Assembly: GCF_018263855.1 (NCBI RefSeq)
Contig: NZ_CP073318.1
Span: forward strand, 2,108,001-2,172,000
Reading direction: 5' to 3'
DNA: 64,000 bases
Origin: Kutzneria sp. CA-103260
Lineage (GTDB): Bacteria > Actinomycetota > Actinomycetes > Mycobacteriales > Pseudonocardiaceae
Within the stretch, counting starts at the first letter, position 1. Each line of letters begins with the position of its first letter. Of the stretch, positions 41,213 to 50,739 are shown piece by piece. A model generated the notes under the pieces. It was not told where the DNA came from, made no database searches, and was given only the letters and a program-made list of their open reading frames with translations. Made by a program: the position numbers and the translations under genes.

Positions 41213-42829
41213 TCAGCGCGGCACGCGGGCTTTGGTCAGCACGGTGTCCAGGTACGTGATGAGCGGGTCCACAGACGAGGGAGCGGCAAGCGCGGCGATG
41301 TGCCCGTCTGGTCGCACCAGCACCAGGCGTGGACCGTCCACCTGATAGGCCCGGTACGCCGCGTGCTCACCGGCCGGGATCACGTGAGTGGTGACGGACG
41401 CGTGGTAGCGGGCAGTGAGCTGGGACGCGAGTTCGTCGGTGTCCGTGTTGTCGGCGGAGAACACCAGCAAGTGGTAGCCCGCGCCATGGGTCAGGTCCAG
41501 GACGCTGCGCGCGCCGTCACGGGTGGACTCGATGGGGGCGAAAGGGGCGCGGTCGCCGGGTTTCAGGGCGCCGACGCCGGGACCGACCGCGCGGCTGCCG
41601 CGGTAGTTGATCCACAACTGCGAGAACATGTGGAAGACCAGCCGGCGCACCGGGGCCAGCCGGCTGACCACGCCGACGACGCGGGTGGCCACGTTGGCCC
41701 GCATCCAGGTGGCCACGGGATTGTCGGTGGTCTCCAGCTTGAATCCCACGTCGGTGCGCTTCAGCACGGTTTCGGCGATCGGCCGGCGCTCGGACTCGTA
41801 GGTGTCCAGCAGCCACTCCGGGGCCTCGCCGTTGACGACCTGCGCGAGTTTCCACGCGAGGTTGACCGCGTCGCCGATCCCGAGGTTGAGGCCCTGGCCG
41901 CCGGCCGGGTTGTGGATGTGCGCGGCGTCGCCGACCAGGAACGCGTTGCCGACCCGGAACCGGGCGGCAAGCCGGCTGTGGAAGCGGAACATCGAGGCCC
42001 AGCTGACCTCGCGGAGGTTGGCGTCCACGGTGAAGTAGTCGTCGAACCAGCGCTGAAGGTCGGCGTGGGCCAGCGGGGCGTACGACTCGTGCGACGGCCC
42101 GCCGCGCTGTGCGGGCGCCTGGTGCAGCTCGGGCGGCACCACGCCGAACAGCCGGCAGCGGCCGCTGGCCAGCGGAAGGATGCCGACGAAGCCGCCGCGG
42201 GTGAGGCTCAGTCGCATGCCCTGGACGCCCAGCTCGACGTCCAGAGTGACGTCGGCGAGCATGCCGGCCTGCTCGTAGGTCTCGCCCTCGAACTCCTGGC
42301 CGAGGATCCGTCGGATGGTGCTGCTCGCGCCGTCCGCGCCGACGAGCCAGCGCGCGGTGATCGTGGTGGGGCCGGCCTCGGCGGCGAGTTGGACGCGCAC
42401 GCCGTCGCCGGTGTCGGTCAGGTCCCGCACCTCGCAGTTCCATCCGACGGCGACTTCGTGCTCCGCCAAGGCTTCCGCCAGCAATCGTTCGGTCTCGAAC
42501 TGTTCGAGGGCGAGCGCGTAGGGGAAGCGGGTCTGGTCGGTGGTGCCCTTGCCGGCCAGCGGCATGTCGCCGGCGTGCCGCCCGCCTTCGTGGATCGCCA
42601 CGTTCGTGATGAGCCGGCCCCGAGCCACCGCCGCGTCCGCGACGCCGAGCCGGTCGAGGTACTCCAGGGTCCGCGCGTGCACGATGGCGGCCCGCGCCTG
42701 CTCGACCGGCCCGGCCTTGCGGTCGACGATCCGGACGCGCACGCCCTGCTGCGCCAGCACAAGCGCGGCGCACAGGCCGGTCGGGCCCGCCCCCACCACG
42801 AGGACGTCGCAGTCGTGTTCGTCGCGCAT
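41213..42829 (-). CDS. PheA/TfdB-type FAD-dependent aromatic hydroxylase
   Basis: A 538-residue flavin monooxygenase: VVGAGPTGLCAALVLAQQG (FAD loop, near 10), DGASSTIRRILGQEFEGE, and GDAAHIHNPAGGQGLNLG in the middle, then a C-terminal thioredoxin-like domain (LVLVRPDGHIAALAAP). This size and architecture match polyketide and indole hydroxylases that use NAD(P)H-reduced FAD. It is one of three flavin monooxygenases in the cluster. Together with the enzyme at 46900 it is a candidate for the oxidative rearrangement seen in indolotryptolines. The ATG at 42829 is divergent from the methyltransferase at 43038. Confidence 0.87.
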   Translation of the reverse strand: MRDEHDCDVLVVGAGPTGLCAALVLAQQGVRVRIVDRKAGPVEQARAAIVHARTLEYLDRLGVADAAVARGRLITNVAIHEGGRHAGDMPLAGKGTTDQTRFPYALALEQFETERLLAEALAEHEVAVGWNCEVRDLTDTGDGVRVQLAAEAGPTTITARWLVGADGASSTIRRILGQEFEGETYEQAGMLADVTLDVELGVQGMRLSLTRGGFVGILPLASGRCRLFGVVPPELHQAPAQRGGPSHESYAPLAHADLQRWFDDYFTVDANLREVSWASMFRFHSRLAARFRVGNAFLVGDAAHIHNPAGGQGLNLGIGDAVNLAWKLAQVVNGEAPEWLLDTYESERRPIAETVLKRTDVGFKLETTDNPVATWMRANVATRVVGVVSRLAPVRRLVFHMFSQLWINYRGSRAVGPGVGALKPGDRAPFAPIESTRDGARSVLDLTHGAGYHLLVFSADNTDTDELASQLTARYHASVTTHVIPAGEHAAYRAYQVDGPRLVLVRPDGHIAALAAPSSVDPLITYLDTVLTKARVPR

Positions 42830-43037
42830 CGGCAGTCCCCGTTCGCATCGATCAACTTCGGTGTGAGCGAGTATCGCGACTGGGCGGCACGCGCCACATC
42901 GCCCGGCGCGGTGCGTGCTGCGGCGATCACCCCACGCGAGTGCGCAGGTTCTCCCACCGGCCCCTTTTGGGCCCGGCCGGGCGGGCTCGATGGTGGCACC
43001 TGACCACGCATCGACCGCTACGAATCCGGGGACTGCC
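42830..43037. promoter_or_regulatory. Divergent promoter region at the centre of the bisindole cluster
   Basis: A 208-bp gap between two divergent gene blocks: leftward to the GMC, glycosyltransferase, methyltransferase and P450 genes, rightward to the RebD-like and halogenase genes. It must contain at least two promoters and is the natural place for the LAL activator to bind. I see no perfect palindrome in it. Confidence 0.55.
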
Positions 43038-43730
43038 ATGACCGCTGCGGAACCGTACTTCGACGACCTGGCCGAGCTCTACGAGCGGTTCACCCAGGTC
43101 CGGGACGCCGCGACGAGTCCGGTGCGGTCGTGGCTCACCGCACAGCTGTCGACCGGGGCCCGGGCGATCGACGTCGGCTGCGGCGGCGGCAACAACTGCG
43201 GCCTGCTCGCCGATCGCTACGACGAGGTGGTCGGCGTGGACATCTCGCAGAAGATGCTGGACATCGCCAGCACCAAGCCGACGCGGGTGCCGGTGCGCTA
43301 CGAGTGCCGCAGCGCCACCGATCTGACGCCCGACCGGGACGGGCAGTTCGACCTGGTGATGTCGGTGAACGCGGTGTTCCACATGGGACCGGCCGAGGTC
43401 GTGCTGCCGACGCTGCGCGACCTGGTGGCGCCCGGCGGCCGGCTGGTGATCATCGATGTGACCCAGCCGGACGACGGGGCCGAGCCGCGCGAGCAGAGCG
43501 CCTACGCGTTCGAGACCGGGAAGATCGTTTATGACGTCTCCGGCGACGTGGCGGCGGCGGTGGACTCGATCCGGATGATGCTGCACCCGCGCTGGCTGGA
43601 GATGAGCGCGCAGGCGGCGCCGCTGTCCGAGACCGAGTTCACGGTCCAGTACGAGAAGGCGCTGCCGGGCGTGCGCATCACCAAGAACGTCATCCCCACC
43701 ATGAGCGCGGCTGTCTGGGACGCGGCGTGA
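43038..43730 (+). CDS. Class I SAM methyltransferase (UbiE-like)
   Basis: A 230-residue methyltransferase beginning MTAAEPYFDDLAELYERF, with SAM loop AIDVGCGGGNNCGLL, the acidic VVGVDISQKMLDIA and the post-motif FDLVMSVNAVFHMG. It is the first gene of the rightward operon and is coupled to the RebD-like gene by a GTGA overlap. The ATG at 43038 was chosen because the upstream frame is Pro/Gly-rich and lacks a ribosome site. It is one of four methyltransferases in the cluster; an O- or N-methylation is expected but the acceptor cannot be read. Confidence 0.85.
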   Translation: MTAAEPYFDDLAELYERFTQVRDAATSPVRSWLTAQLSTGARAIDVGCGGGNNCGLLADRYDEVVGVDISQKMLDIASTKPTRVPVRYECRSATDLTPDRDGQFDLVMSVNAVFHMGPAEVVLPTLRDLVAPGGRLVIIDVTQPDDGAEPREQSAYAFETGKIVYDVSGDVAAAVDSIRMMLHPRWLEMSAQAAPLSETEFTVQYEKALPGVRITKNVIPTMSAAVWDAA

Positions 43731-46700
43731 GCGTGTTCGACCTGCCGCGGGTGCACTTCGCCGGCGTGGCCGTCACCCGGCTGCCGACTGGTCCGCGCGC
43801 GGGACTGCTCGACCTGGAGACCAACCGGGCGGTGACCGACGACGGGGTGTTCGACACCGCCCGCCCCGCGCGGGAGTACCACGAGTTCCTGGCGGCCAAG
43901 GGGGTCGAGGGAACGAACTTCGCCGGCAACGGCCACTTCTGGATCGACGCGGCGGTCGTCGGCTGCGAGCGGGCGCCGGGCGTGGTCGACGTCGAGGACC
44001 TGTTGGTGGGGCGGCAGCTCGACCTGTGGGGCCACTACTACGAATACACCGCCGGGACCGCGAACCGGTCGCGTGTCTTCGACGTGGACCCGGCCTCGAA
44101 CTGGACGACCACGGTCATGGTGGGCCAGCTCGCGCTCGGCCGGCTCGGCCGTTCCCACGAGGTCGGCTACCTGGTCACCGGGGACGTCTCCGGGATGTGC
44201 CCGCCGCGCTGGCAGAACACCGCGTACGTCCGGGACGACGGCGTCGATCCCCGGTTCCGGCGGTCGGTGCTGCACCAGTTCGTGGTGGACCGGGCGGAGG
44301 GTCTGCACTGGCTGTCCGGCGCGGAGGACTCGCCCACGTTGGCGCGCCTACGCGAACTGGTCGAGTCCGGCGCGGCCGACGGGTTGGTCGTGCAGTTCGC
44401 GCTCACCAACATGGCCACGCCCACCGCCGACGGCGAGCCGGACTTCTGGGACCTGCGCGGCACGATCGCCCCCTGGCACGGGACAGAACTGCGCACCTAC
44501 CCGGTCGGCCGGCTGCTCACCCCGCGCGCTGCCGCGAATTCGGCTTTGCACAACCTGTCCGTGCACGTCGGAGACGACGTCGTCACCGCGAATCTGGTCA
44601 GCGCGATCCCGGTGACCAGTCGGGCCGACACCCGTGGTCCCGGTCCGACACACCGGCTCGGGCCGTTCATCGACCTCGGCGATCTCGACGTTCGGACCAG
44701 TTCGGGCACGGTGCTCGCGACCATTCCCCGTGCCGCCTATCTCGGCGATGCGTATCGGCTCACCTCGGGTGTGCTTGTGGCGCAACGGGTCGACGGTGGC
44801 ACCGGCAATCCCGGCGAAGCCTTGATGATCACCGCAGCCGACGGCACCGTGCTGGCCCGCGAGGAGGAGACGGTCGTCGAGTCCGACGAGGCGTCGCTGT
44901 TCCTCGAACACGAGAACCCGAAGACGGGGGAGGACCACGCGGTCGAGATCCCCATCCGCTCATACGTGCGCGGTGAACCGGGCCGCGTGGACCGCATCCT
45001 AGTGCGGCAGTACGTCAACCCGCGCGGGCGGCCGCTCGACGACGACCACGAGCAGGTGAGAATCGCGGAGTTTCTGGTTGCTGGGCAACAGGACTACCGG
45101 CCCGACTGCGTGGCGTCGACCGACGAGCACGGGCGGGGCGCGATCGCGATCAAGGGAATTCGCGGCGGTGCGGCCAAGATCCTGCTGCTGCCCGACGGGC
45201 AGGATCTGCCGCGTGGGGTGAATACCGCCGAGCGCTACGACAACGACGACGAGCAGGGCTACTGGTCGGCGGTCGGCAGCGTGGCGCTGCGGGTGCTGCC
45301 CAACCACTGGCACCTCGACGACCTGCCGGACAACGAGATCACCTTCCCCACGCTCTACCGCGAGGCGCTGGCGTATTACGAGCTCCAGTACTCGTTCATG
45401 CGGGCCGAGGTGTTCAGCCTGGCCGACGAGTTCAAGGTCGAGCCGTACGCGCGGCTGATGTGCCACGCCTCCGAACCCGAGCGCAAGTCCAAGACGTACT
45501 ACATGCCGCCGACCCGTGACATGAGCGCACCGCAGGTTCGCCTGATGCGGCGCTACCTGCTGGCCGACGAGGCGCGGCGGCAGACCCCGCCGACGATGGT
45601 GCCGCAGCACCGCAAGCTCGGCGTGATCACCACCAAGGAGCAGCTGCTGCACGCGTTGTACCAGGCGGCGGCCATCGAACTGGCCACGATGATCCAGTAT
45701 CTCTACGCGGCGTACTCGGTGCCGCTCCACAGCGCGGGCCGGCAGTACGTGGCTCGCGGCGAGTGGACCCCGGAGCAACTGCTCATCGCCTGCGGTGACG
45801 GCACGCAGTCGTGGAAGAACGGCATCCGCGGCAACCTGATGTGCGTCGCCCGCGAGGAGATGATGCATTTCCTGACCATCAACAACATCCTGATGGCGAT
45901 GGGCCGGCCGTTCCACCTGCCGCGGCTGGACTTCGGCGAGTTCAACAGCAAGGTCTGCGTGCCGCTGGAGTTCTCGCTGGAGGCGCTCAACCTGGCCAGT
46001 GTGCAGCGTTTCATCGAACTGGAGCAGCCGCACGACCTGATCGACGAGGTCGAGGGCAACGACTCGACGGTGCTGCGGCCGGACGGCGAGCCGTACCGGT
46101 ACGGGTCGTTGAGCGAGCTGTACGCGGCGATCCGCGAGGGCATCCAGGCGGTGCCCGGCGTGTTCCTGGTGAAGAAGGGCCGGGCCGGCGGCGCGCACCA
46201 CCTGTTCATGCGCGAGTCGGTCAACGCCGTGCATCCGGACTACCAGCTGGAGGTCGACGACGTCGCCAGCGCGGTGTTCGCCATCGACTTCGTCACCGAG
46301 CACGGCGAGGGCGGCCATATCCCGTCCACGCTGCCGGCCGAGGAATCGCACTTCGACACCTTCCTGCGCATCTGCGATCTGCTGGTGCACGAGCGGGCCA
46401 CCGGCCCCAACGACCGCCGGATCCCGTGGCACCCGGCCTACCCGGTGCTGCGCAATCCCACGCTGCGACCCGGAAATCCGACGATGGACCTGGTCACGCA
46501 CGAGCCTGCCCGGCTGGCGATGACGGTGTTCAACCGCTCGTACTTCATGGCGATGCAACTGATGGTGCAGCACTTCGGCCACAGCTCCGACAAGAGCCTG
46601 CGGCGCTCGCGGCTGATGAACTGGGCACTGGACATCATGACCGGCGTGCTGCGCCCCCTCGGCGAGCTGATCGTCACGCTGCCGTCGGGCCGTCCCGGCC

Positions 46701-46900
46701 GCACCGCCGGCCCGTCCTTCGAGCTCGACGAGGAGCCCGTCTACATCCCACGCCCGGACATCGCCGTGGAGTGGATGGCGCGCGAGTTCGACGAGATCGC
46801 CGTGCTGGCCCGCAAGTGCGCGGGTCTCACCCCGACCGTCGCGGACCTGCTGGCGTTCCTCGGCGAGCAGCTGCGGGCGATGGACCTCAAGGAACTGTGA
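43727..46900 (+). CDS. rebD: Chromopyrrolate-type dimer synthase (RebD/StaD/VioB family)
   Basis: A 1057-residue enzyme that couples two indole-pyruvate imine units, as RebD does to make chromopyrrolic acid and VioB in violacein synthesis. It starts SVFDLPRVHFAGVAVTRLP, a family N-terminus, and ends with the ferritin-like iminophenylpyruvate-dimer-synthase domain (about 620-900): LLHALYQAAAIELATMIQYL and VAREEMMHFLTINNI with metal ligands. Its length fits the family (about 1000). It is the scaffold-forming step between the Trp oxidase product and the RebP/RebC pair. GTG start coupled to the upstream methyltransferase; the next gene overlaps by one base. Confidence 0.95.
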   Translation: MSVFDLPRVHFAGVAVTRLPTGPRAGLLDLETNRAVTDDGVFDTARPAREYHEFLAAKGVEGTNFAGNGHFWIDAAVVGCERAPGVVDVEDLLVGRQLDLWGHYYEYTAGTANRSRVFDVDPASNWTTTVMVGQLALGRLGRSHEVGYLVTGDVSGMCPPRWQNTAYVRDDGVDPRFRRSVLHQFVVDRAEGLHWLSGAEDSPTLARLRELVESGAADGLVVQFALTNMATPTADGEPDFWDLRGTIAPWHGTELRTYPVGRLLTPRAAANSALHNLSVHVGDDVVTANLVSAIPVTSRADTRGPGPTHRLGPFIDLGDLDVRTSSGTVLATIPRAAYLGDAYRLTSGVLVAQRVDGGTGNPGEALMITAADGTVLAREEETVVESDEASLFLEHENPKTGEDHAVEIPIRSYVRGEPGRVDRILVRQYVNPRGRPLDDDHEQVRIAEFLVAGQQDYRPDCVASTDEHGRGAIAIKGIRGGAAKILLLPDGQDLPRGVNTAERYDNDDEQGYWSAVGSVALRVLPNHWHLDDLPDNEITFPTLYREALAYYELQYSFMRAEVFSLADEFKVEPYARLMCHASEPERKSKTYYMPPTRDMSAPQVRLMRRYLLADEARRQTPPTMVPQHRKLGVITTKEQLLHALYQAAAIELATMIQYLYAAYSVPLHSAGRQYVARGEWTPEQLLIACGDGTQSWKNGIRGNLMCVAREEMMHFLTINNILMAMGRPFHLPRLDFGEFNSKVCVPLEFSLEALNLASVQRFIELEQPHDLIDEVEGNDSTVLRPDGEPYRYGSLSELYAAIREGIQAVPGVFLVKKGRAGGAHHLFMRESVNAVHPDYQLEVDDVASAVFAIDFVTEHGEGGHIPSTLPAEESHFDTFLRICDLLVHERATGPNDRRIPWHPAYPVLRNPTLRPGNPTMDLVTHEPARLAMTVFNRSYFMAMQLMVQHFGHSSDKSLRRSRLMNWALDIMTGVLRPLGELIVTLPSGRPGRTAGPSFELDEEPVYIPRPDIAVEWMAREFDEIAVLARKCAGLTPTVADLLAFLGEQLRAMDLKEL

Positions 46901-48156
46901 TGACCAGAACGAAGAACACCACGGTCTGCGTGGCCGGCGGCGGTCCGGCCGGCGCGATGCTGGGGTTGCTGCTGGCCCGGTCCGGTGTGGACGTCGTGGT
47001 GCTGGAGAAGCACGCCGACTTCCACCGCGACTTCCGCGGCGACACCGTGCACCCGGCGACGCTGCAGATCCTGGACGAAATCGGCCTGGTGGACCGGTTC
47101 CACGAGCTGCCGCACCAGAAGGTCCCGACGATCGGCGTGGTGCAGGACGGCCGGCGCATCGACATCGCCGACTTCCGCCGGCTGCGGGTGCGCTATCCGT
47201 ACATGGCCTTCGTGCCGCAGTGGGACTTCCTCGACCTGATCACCGCCGAAGCCGCCCGGTATCCCGCTTTCCGGCTGATGATGCGCACCGAGGCGGTGGA
47301 CGTGCTGCGGGACGGCGGCCGCGTCGTCGGCGTGCGGGCGCGCGGGCCGGAGGGCGAGCTCGACATCCGGTCCACGGTGGTCGTCGCCGCAGACGGGCGG
47401 CACTCGGCGATCCGCCGCGCCGTCGGCGTGACGCCCCGGCTGATCGGCCGCTCGCTGGACGTGATCTTCTTCCGGATCTCGCGCCGGGACACCGATCCGG
47501 ACGAGGGCATCTGCGTGCGCATCGGCAACGGCAAGATATTCGGCGCCACCGATCGCCGCACCTACTGGCAGATGTCGTACGAGACCACCGCGGGCGGCAT
47601 GGCGAAGGTGATCGCCGCCGGGCTCGACGCCTTCCGGGCCGATCTCGCCGCGATGGTGCCGTTCCTGGCCGACCGTGTGCACGAAGTGGCCTCCTACGAG
47701 GATCTGAGCCTGCTGGAGGCTCGCATCGACCGGCTGGACCGGTGGCACCAGCCCGGTTTGCTGTTCATCGGCGACGCGGCGCACGCGATGTCTCCGGTCG
47801 CGGGGTTCGGCGTGAACCTCGCGGTGCAGGACGCGGTCGCCACGGCCAACGCGCTCGTCGCCCCGCTGCTGCGGGCGCAGCGAACCGGCGCCGCGTTCGA
47901 CCACTCGCGGCTGGCCGCGATCCAACGGCGCCGGCGCCTGGCCACCGCCCTGTCCCAGGGACTGCAACGGGCGACCCAGCGCTTCGGCATCGACGACGCC
48001 CTCAACGGTTCGGGCCAGCCACCCGCACCCAAGTTGTTCGAGAAGCTCGCCCCCGCGCAGTGGTTGATGAGCCGGATCATCGGGCTCGGCTTCCGACCCG
48101 AGCACGTGCGCACCCCGGCCGCCAGTCCGGCGCAGACCGAAGGGACCCGAGGATGA
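46900..48156 (+). CDS. FAD-dependent monooxygenase, second tailoring flavoenzyme
   Basis: A 418-residue class A flavin monooxygenase: VCVAGGGPAGAMLGLLLARSG (FAD), DTVHPATLQILDEIGLV, and GDAAHAMSPVAGFGVNLAVQ. It lacks the thioredoxin-like extension present in the RebC-type and PheA-type proteins of the cluster. The ATG shares a base with the stop of the RebD-like gene, and the O-methyltransferase follows with an ATGA overlap, a tight oxidation-then-methylation pairing. In indolotryptoline pathways (cladoniamide, BE-54017) flavoenzymes of this kind oxidise the indolocarbazole core before methylation; by analogy it may act likewise. Confidence 0.87.
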   Translation: MTRTKNTTVCVAGGGPAGAMLGLLLARSGVDVVVLEKHADFHRDFRGDTVHPATLQILDEIGLVDRFHELPHQKVPTIGVVQDGRRIDIADFRRLRVRYPYMAFVPQWDFLDLITAEAARYPAFRLMMRTEAVDVLRDGGRVVGVRARGPEGELDIRSTVVVAADGRHSAIRRAVGVTPRLIGRSLDVIFFRISRRDTDPDEGICVRIGNGKIFGATDRRTYWQMSYETTAGGMAKVIAAGLDAFRADLAAMVPFLADRVHEVASYEDLSLLEARIDRLDRWHQPGLLFIGDAAHAMSPVAGFGVNLAVQDAVATANALVAPLLRAQRTGAAFDHSRLAAIQRRRRLATALSQGLQRATQRFGIDDALNGSGQPPAPKLFEKLAPAQWLMSRIIGLGFRPEHVRTPAASPAQTEGTRG

Positions 48157-49151
48157 CCCCGCACCAGCGGATGATGTCGATGATCACCGGCTACTGGGTG
48201 ACCCAGATCGTGCACGCCGTCGCCGAGTTGGGCATCGCCGACCATCTGGCGGACGGCCCGCGCACCTCAGCCGAGCTGGCGGAGCTCACTGGCTGCGACC
48301 CCGACGCGATGTCCCGGCTGCTGCGGGCGTGCGCCGCGCAGGAACTGGTCGGCGTTCGGTCCGACGGCACGTTCGAGACGACACCGATGCTGGCGCTGCT
48401 GTCCGAAGGCGTGCCGCACTCGTTCCGCGACATCGCAATCGTGCACGGCTCGCCGGGGCACTGGCTGTCCTGGGGCCGGTTGCCGGACGCGGTGCGGGCC
48501 GGCGAGCCGCAGACCAAGGCCGCACTGGGCATGGACATCTGGGACCACTTCGCCGACAACCCCGTCGAGCACGGCCGGTTCGTCAACTCCATGACCGAAC
48601 TCACCGCGGGGCTGTCCGAGGAGATCGCCGGGCTGCTGGACGTCACCGGCGTCGGTGTCGCGGTGGACGTGGGCGGCGCGAACGGCGCGTTGCTGCACGC
48701 GGTGCTGCGGTCCAATGCCGAGATGCGGGGGTTGTTGCTGGACCTGCCCGCCGTCACGGCGACGGCGACTGCCGAGGCGGCGAAGGCCGGGTTGAGCGAC
48801 CGGGTCACGGTGGTCGGCGGCTCGTTCTTCGATCCGATCCCGGCCGGCGATCTGTTCCTGCTCAAGGCGGTGCTGCACAACTGGGACGACGAGGCCTGCG
48901 TGCGCATCCTGAGCAACTGCCGAGCCGCGCTGAATCCCGGCGGCCGGGTCGTGGTGGTGGAGATGCCGCTGGGCCCGATGGGCGAACCCGGCTTCGCCCC
49001 GCTGCTGGACCTGAACATGCTCGCCGTGGTGTCCGGCCGGGAACGCGACCTCGACCACTACGACGACCTGTTCGCCGCGGCCGGACTGCGGCGGACCCGG
49101 ATGACGCCGACCCGCTCGCCGCAGTGCCTGATCGAGGCGGTCACGGCGTGA
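48153..49151 (+). CDS. O-methyltransferase (COMT/hydroxyneurosporene type)
   Basis: A 332-residue enzyme with an N-terminal dimerisation helix-turn-helix (HAVAELGIADHLADGPRTSA ... DAMSRLLRACAAQELV) and a C-terminal Rossmann part: AVDVGGANGALLHAVL (SAM loop), LLLDLPAV, LLKAVLHNWDDEACVRIL carrying the catalytic His of the family, and VVVVEMPLG. This architecture is standard for natural-product O-methyltransferases. It is coupled to the flavin monooxygenase upstream, so it likely methylates the hydroxyl that enzyme installs. Confidence 0.9.
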   Translation: MTPHQRMMSMITGYWVTQIVHAVAELGIADHLADGPRTSAELAELTGCDPDAMSRLLRACAAQELVGVRSDGTFETTPMLALLSEGVPHSFRDIAIVHGSPGHWLSWGRLPDAVRAGEPQTKAALGMDIWDHFADNPVEHGRFVNSMTELTAGLSEEIAGLLDVTGVGVAVDVGGANGALLHAVLRSNAEMRGLLLDLPAVTATATAEAAKAGLSDRVTVVGGSFFDPIPAGDLFLLKAVLHNWDDEACVRILSNCRAALNPGGRVVVVEMPLGPMGEPGFAPLLDLNMLAVVSGRERDLDHYDDLFAAAGLRRTRMTPTRSPQCLIEAVTA

Positions 49152-49185
49152 CCGGCTCACTGACACCGACCAACGGAGGATCTTG

Positions 49186-50727
49186 ATGGTGAAGCATGTT
49201 GTGGTCGTCGGCGGCGGCACCGCGGGGTGGATGACCGCATCGTACCTGACCGCGGCGTTCGGCGACCGGGTCTCGGTGACCGTGGTGGAGTCCGAGCGCA
49301 TCGGCGCGATCGGCGTCGGCGAGGCCACGTTCAGCACGGTGCGCCACTTCTTCACCTATCTGGGGTTGGAGGAGAAGGACTGGATGCCGGCGTGCAACGC
49401 CACCTACAAGCTGGCGATCCGGTTCGAGAACTGGCGGGAGCCCGGACACCACTTCTACCACCCGTTCGAACGGCAGCGCGTCGTCGACGGGTTCACCCTG
49501 CCCGACTGGTGGCTGAGCGCGCCGGCGTCGGACCGTTTCGACAGGGACTGCTTCCTCGTCGGCACGCTGTGCGACAACCTCAAGTCCCCGCGCCGCATGG
49601 ACGGGGCGCTGTTCGAGGGTGACCTGTCCGGGGACCGGTCCACTTACCGGACCACGTTGTCGGAGCAGTCGACACAGTTCCCCTACGCCTACCACTTCGA
49701 CGCCACGCTGCTCGCGAACTACCTGCGGGACTACGCGATGGCGCGGGGCGTGCGGCACGTCGTGGACGACGTGGTGCACGTGGCACAGGACGAGCGCGGC
49801 TGGCTCAGCCACGTCACCACCAAGCAGAGCGGCGACCTCGCCGGCGACCTGTTCGTGGACTGCACCGGCTTCCGCAGCATCCTGCTGGGCAAGACGCTGG
49901 CGGAGCCGTTCGTGTCCTATCAGGACACTCTGCCCAACGACAGCGCGGTGGCCCTGCGGGTGCCGCTGGACATGGCGCACAAGGGCCTGCGGCCGTGCAC
50001 CACCGCCACCGCTCAGGAGGCCGGCTGGATCTGGACGATCCCGCTGTTCGACCGCATCGGCACCGGCTATGTCTACGCCAGTGACTACAGCACACCCGAG
50101 CAGGCCGAGCAGCGGCTGCGGGAGTTCGTCGGCCCGGCGGCCGAGGACCTGCCGGCCAACCACATCAAGATGCGCATCGGCCGCAGCCGCCGGCACTGGG
50201 TGCGCAACTGCGTCGCGATCGGGCTGTCCAGCGGCTTCGTCGAGCCGCTGGAGTCGACCGGCATCTTCTTCATCCAGAACGGCATCGAGCAGCTGGTGAA
50301 GCACTTCCCGGACGCGGACTGGGACGAGGGGCTGCGCGACTCGTACAACCAGCTGATCAGCCGATGCATGGACGGCGTGCGGGAGTTCCTCGTCCTGCAC
50401 TACTACGCGGCCAGGCGGCGGGACAACCAGTACTGGCAGGACGCGAAGAAGCGCCCGCTGCCGGACGGGCTGGCCGAGCGGATCGAGCGCTGGCGCACTC
50501 GCCTGCCCGACGCGGAGACGGTCTACCCGCACTACCACGGATTCGAGTCGTACTCGTACGTCTGCATGCTGCTGGGGCTCGGTGGCATCGACCTCAAGTC
50601 CTCGCCCGCGCTGGCCCTGTTGGACCCGTCGTCGGCCCGGCACGAGCTCAAGCTCGTCGCCGAGCAGGCCGCCGAGCTCGAACGCACGCTGCCCACCCAG
50701 TACGAGTACTTCGCCCAGTTCCGCTGA
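49186..50727 (+). CDS. FAD-dependent tryptophan halogenase (PyrH-like, probable Trp-5)
   Basis: A 513-residue halogenase with GGGTAGWM (GxGxxG), the catalytic Lys75 in NATYKLAIRF (same number as in PyrH), WIWTIP at 281-286 and the acidic residue Glu356 in EPLESTGIFF. Compared from memory, the N-terminus (VVVGGGTAGWMTASYL, GVGEATFSTVRHFF, FYHPFERQRVVDGF) follows the Trp-5-halogenase PyrH closely and lacks the insertion that RebH-type Trp-7 enzymes carry after INW. So chlorination at C5 of tryptophan is predicted. ATG has GGAGG 6 bp upstream. A flavin reductase for FADH2 supply lies two genes on. Confidence 0.93.
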   Translation: MVKHVVVVGGGTAGWMTASYLTAAFGDRVSVTVVESERIGAIGVGEATFSTVRHFFTYLGLEEKDWMPACNATYKLAIRFENWREPGHHFYHPFERQRVVDGFTLPDWWLSAPASDRFDRDCFLVGTLCDNLKSPRRMDGALFEGDLSGDRSTYRTTLSEQSTQFPYAYHFDATLLANYLRDYAMARGVRHVVDDVVHVAQDERGWLSHVTTKQSGDLAGDLFVDCTGFRSILLGKTLAEPFVSYQDTLPNDSAVALRVPLDMAHKGLRPCTTATAQEAGWIWTIPLFDRIGTGYVYASDYSTPEQAEQRLREFVGPAAEDLPANHIKMRIGRSRRHWVRNCVAIGLSSGFVEPLESTGIFFIQNGIEQLVKHFPDADWDEGLRDSYNQLISRCMDGVREFLVLHYYAARRRDNQYWQDAKKRPLPDGLAERIERWRTRLPDAETVYPHYHGFESYSYVCMLLGLGGIDLKSSPALALLDPSSARHELKLVAEQAAELERTLPTQYEYFAQFR

Positions 50728-50739
50728 CGGAGAGCGATC

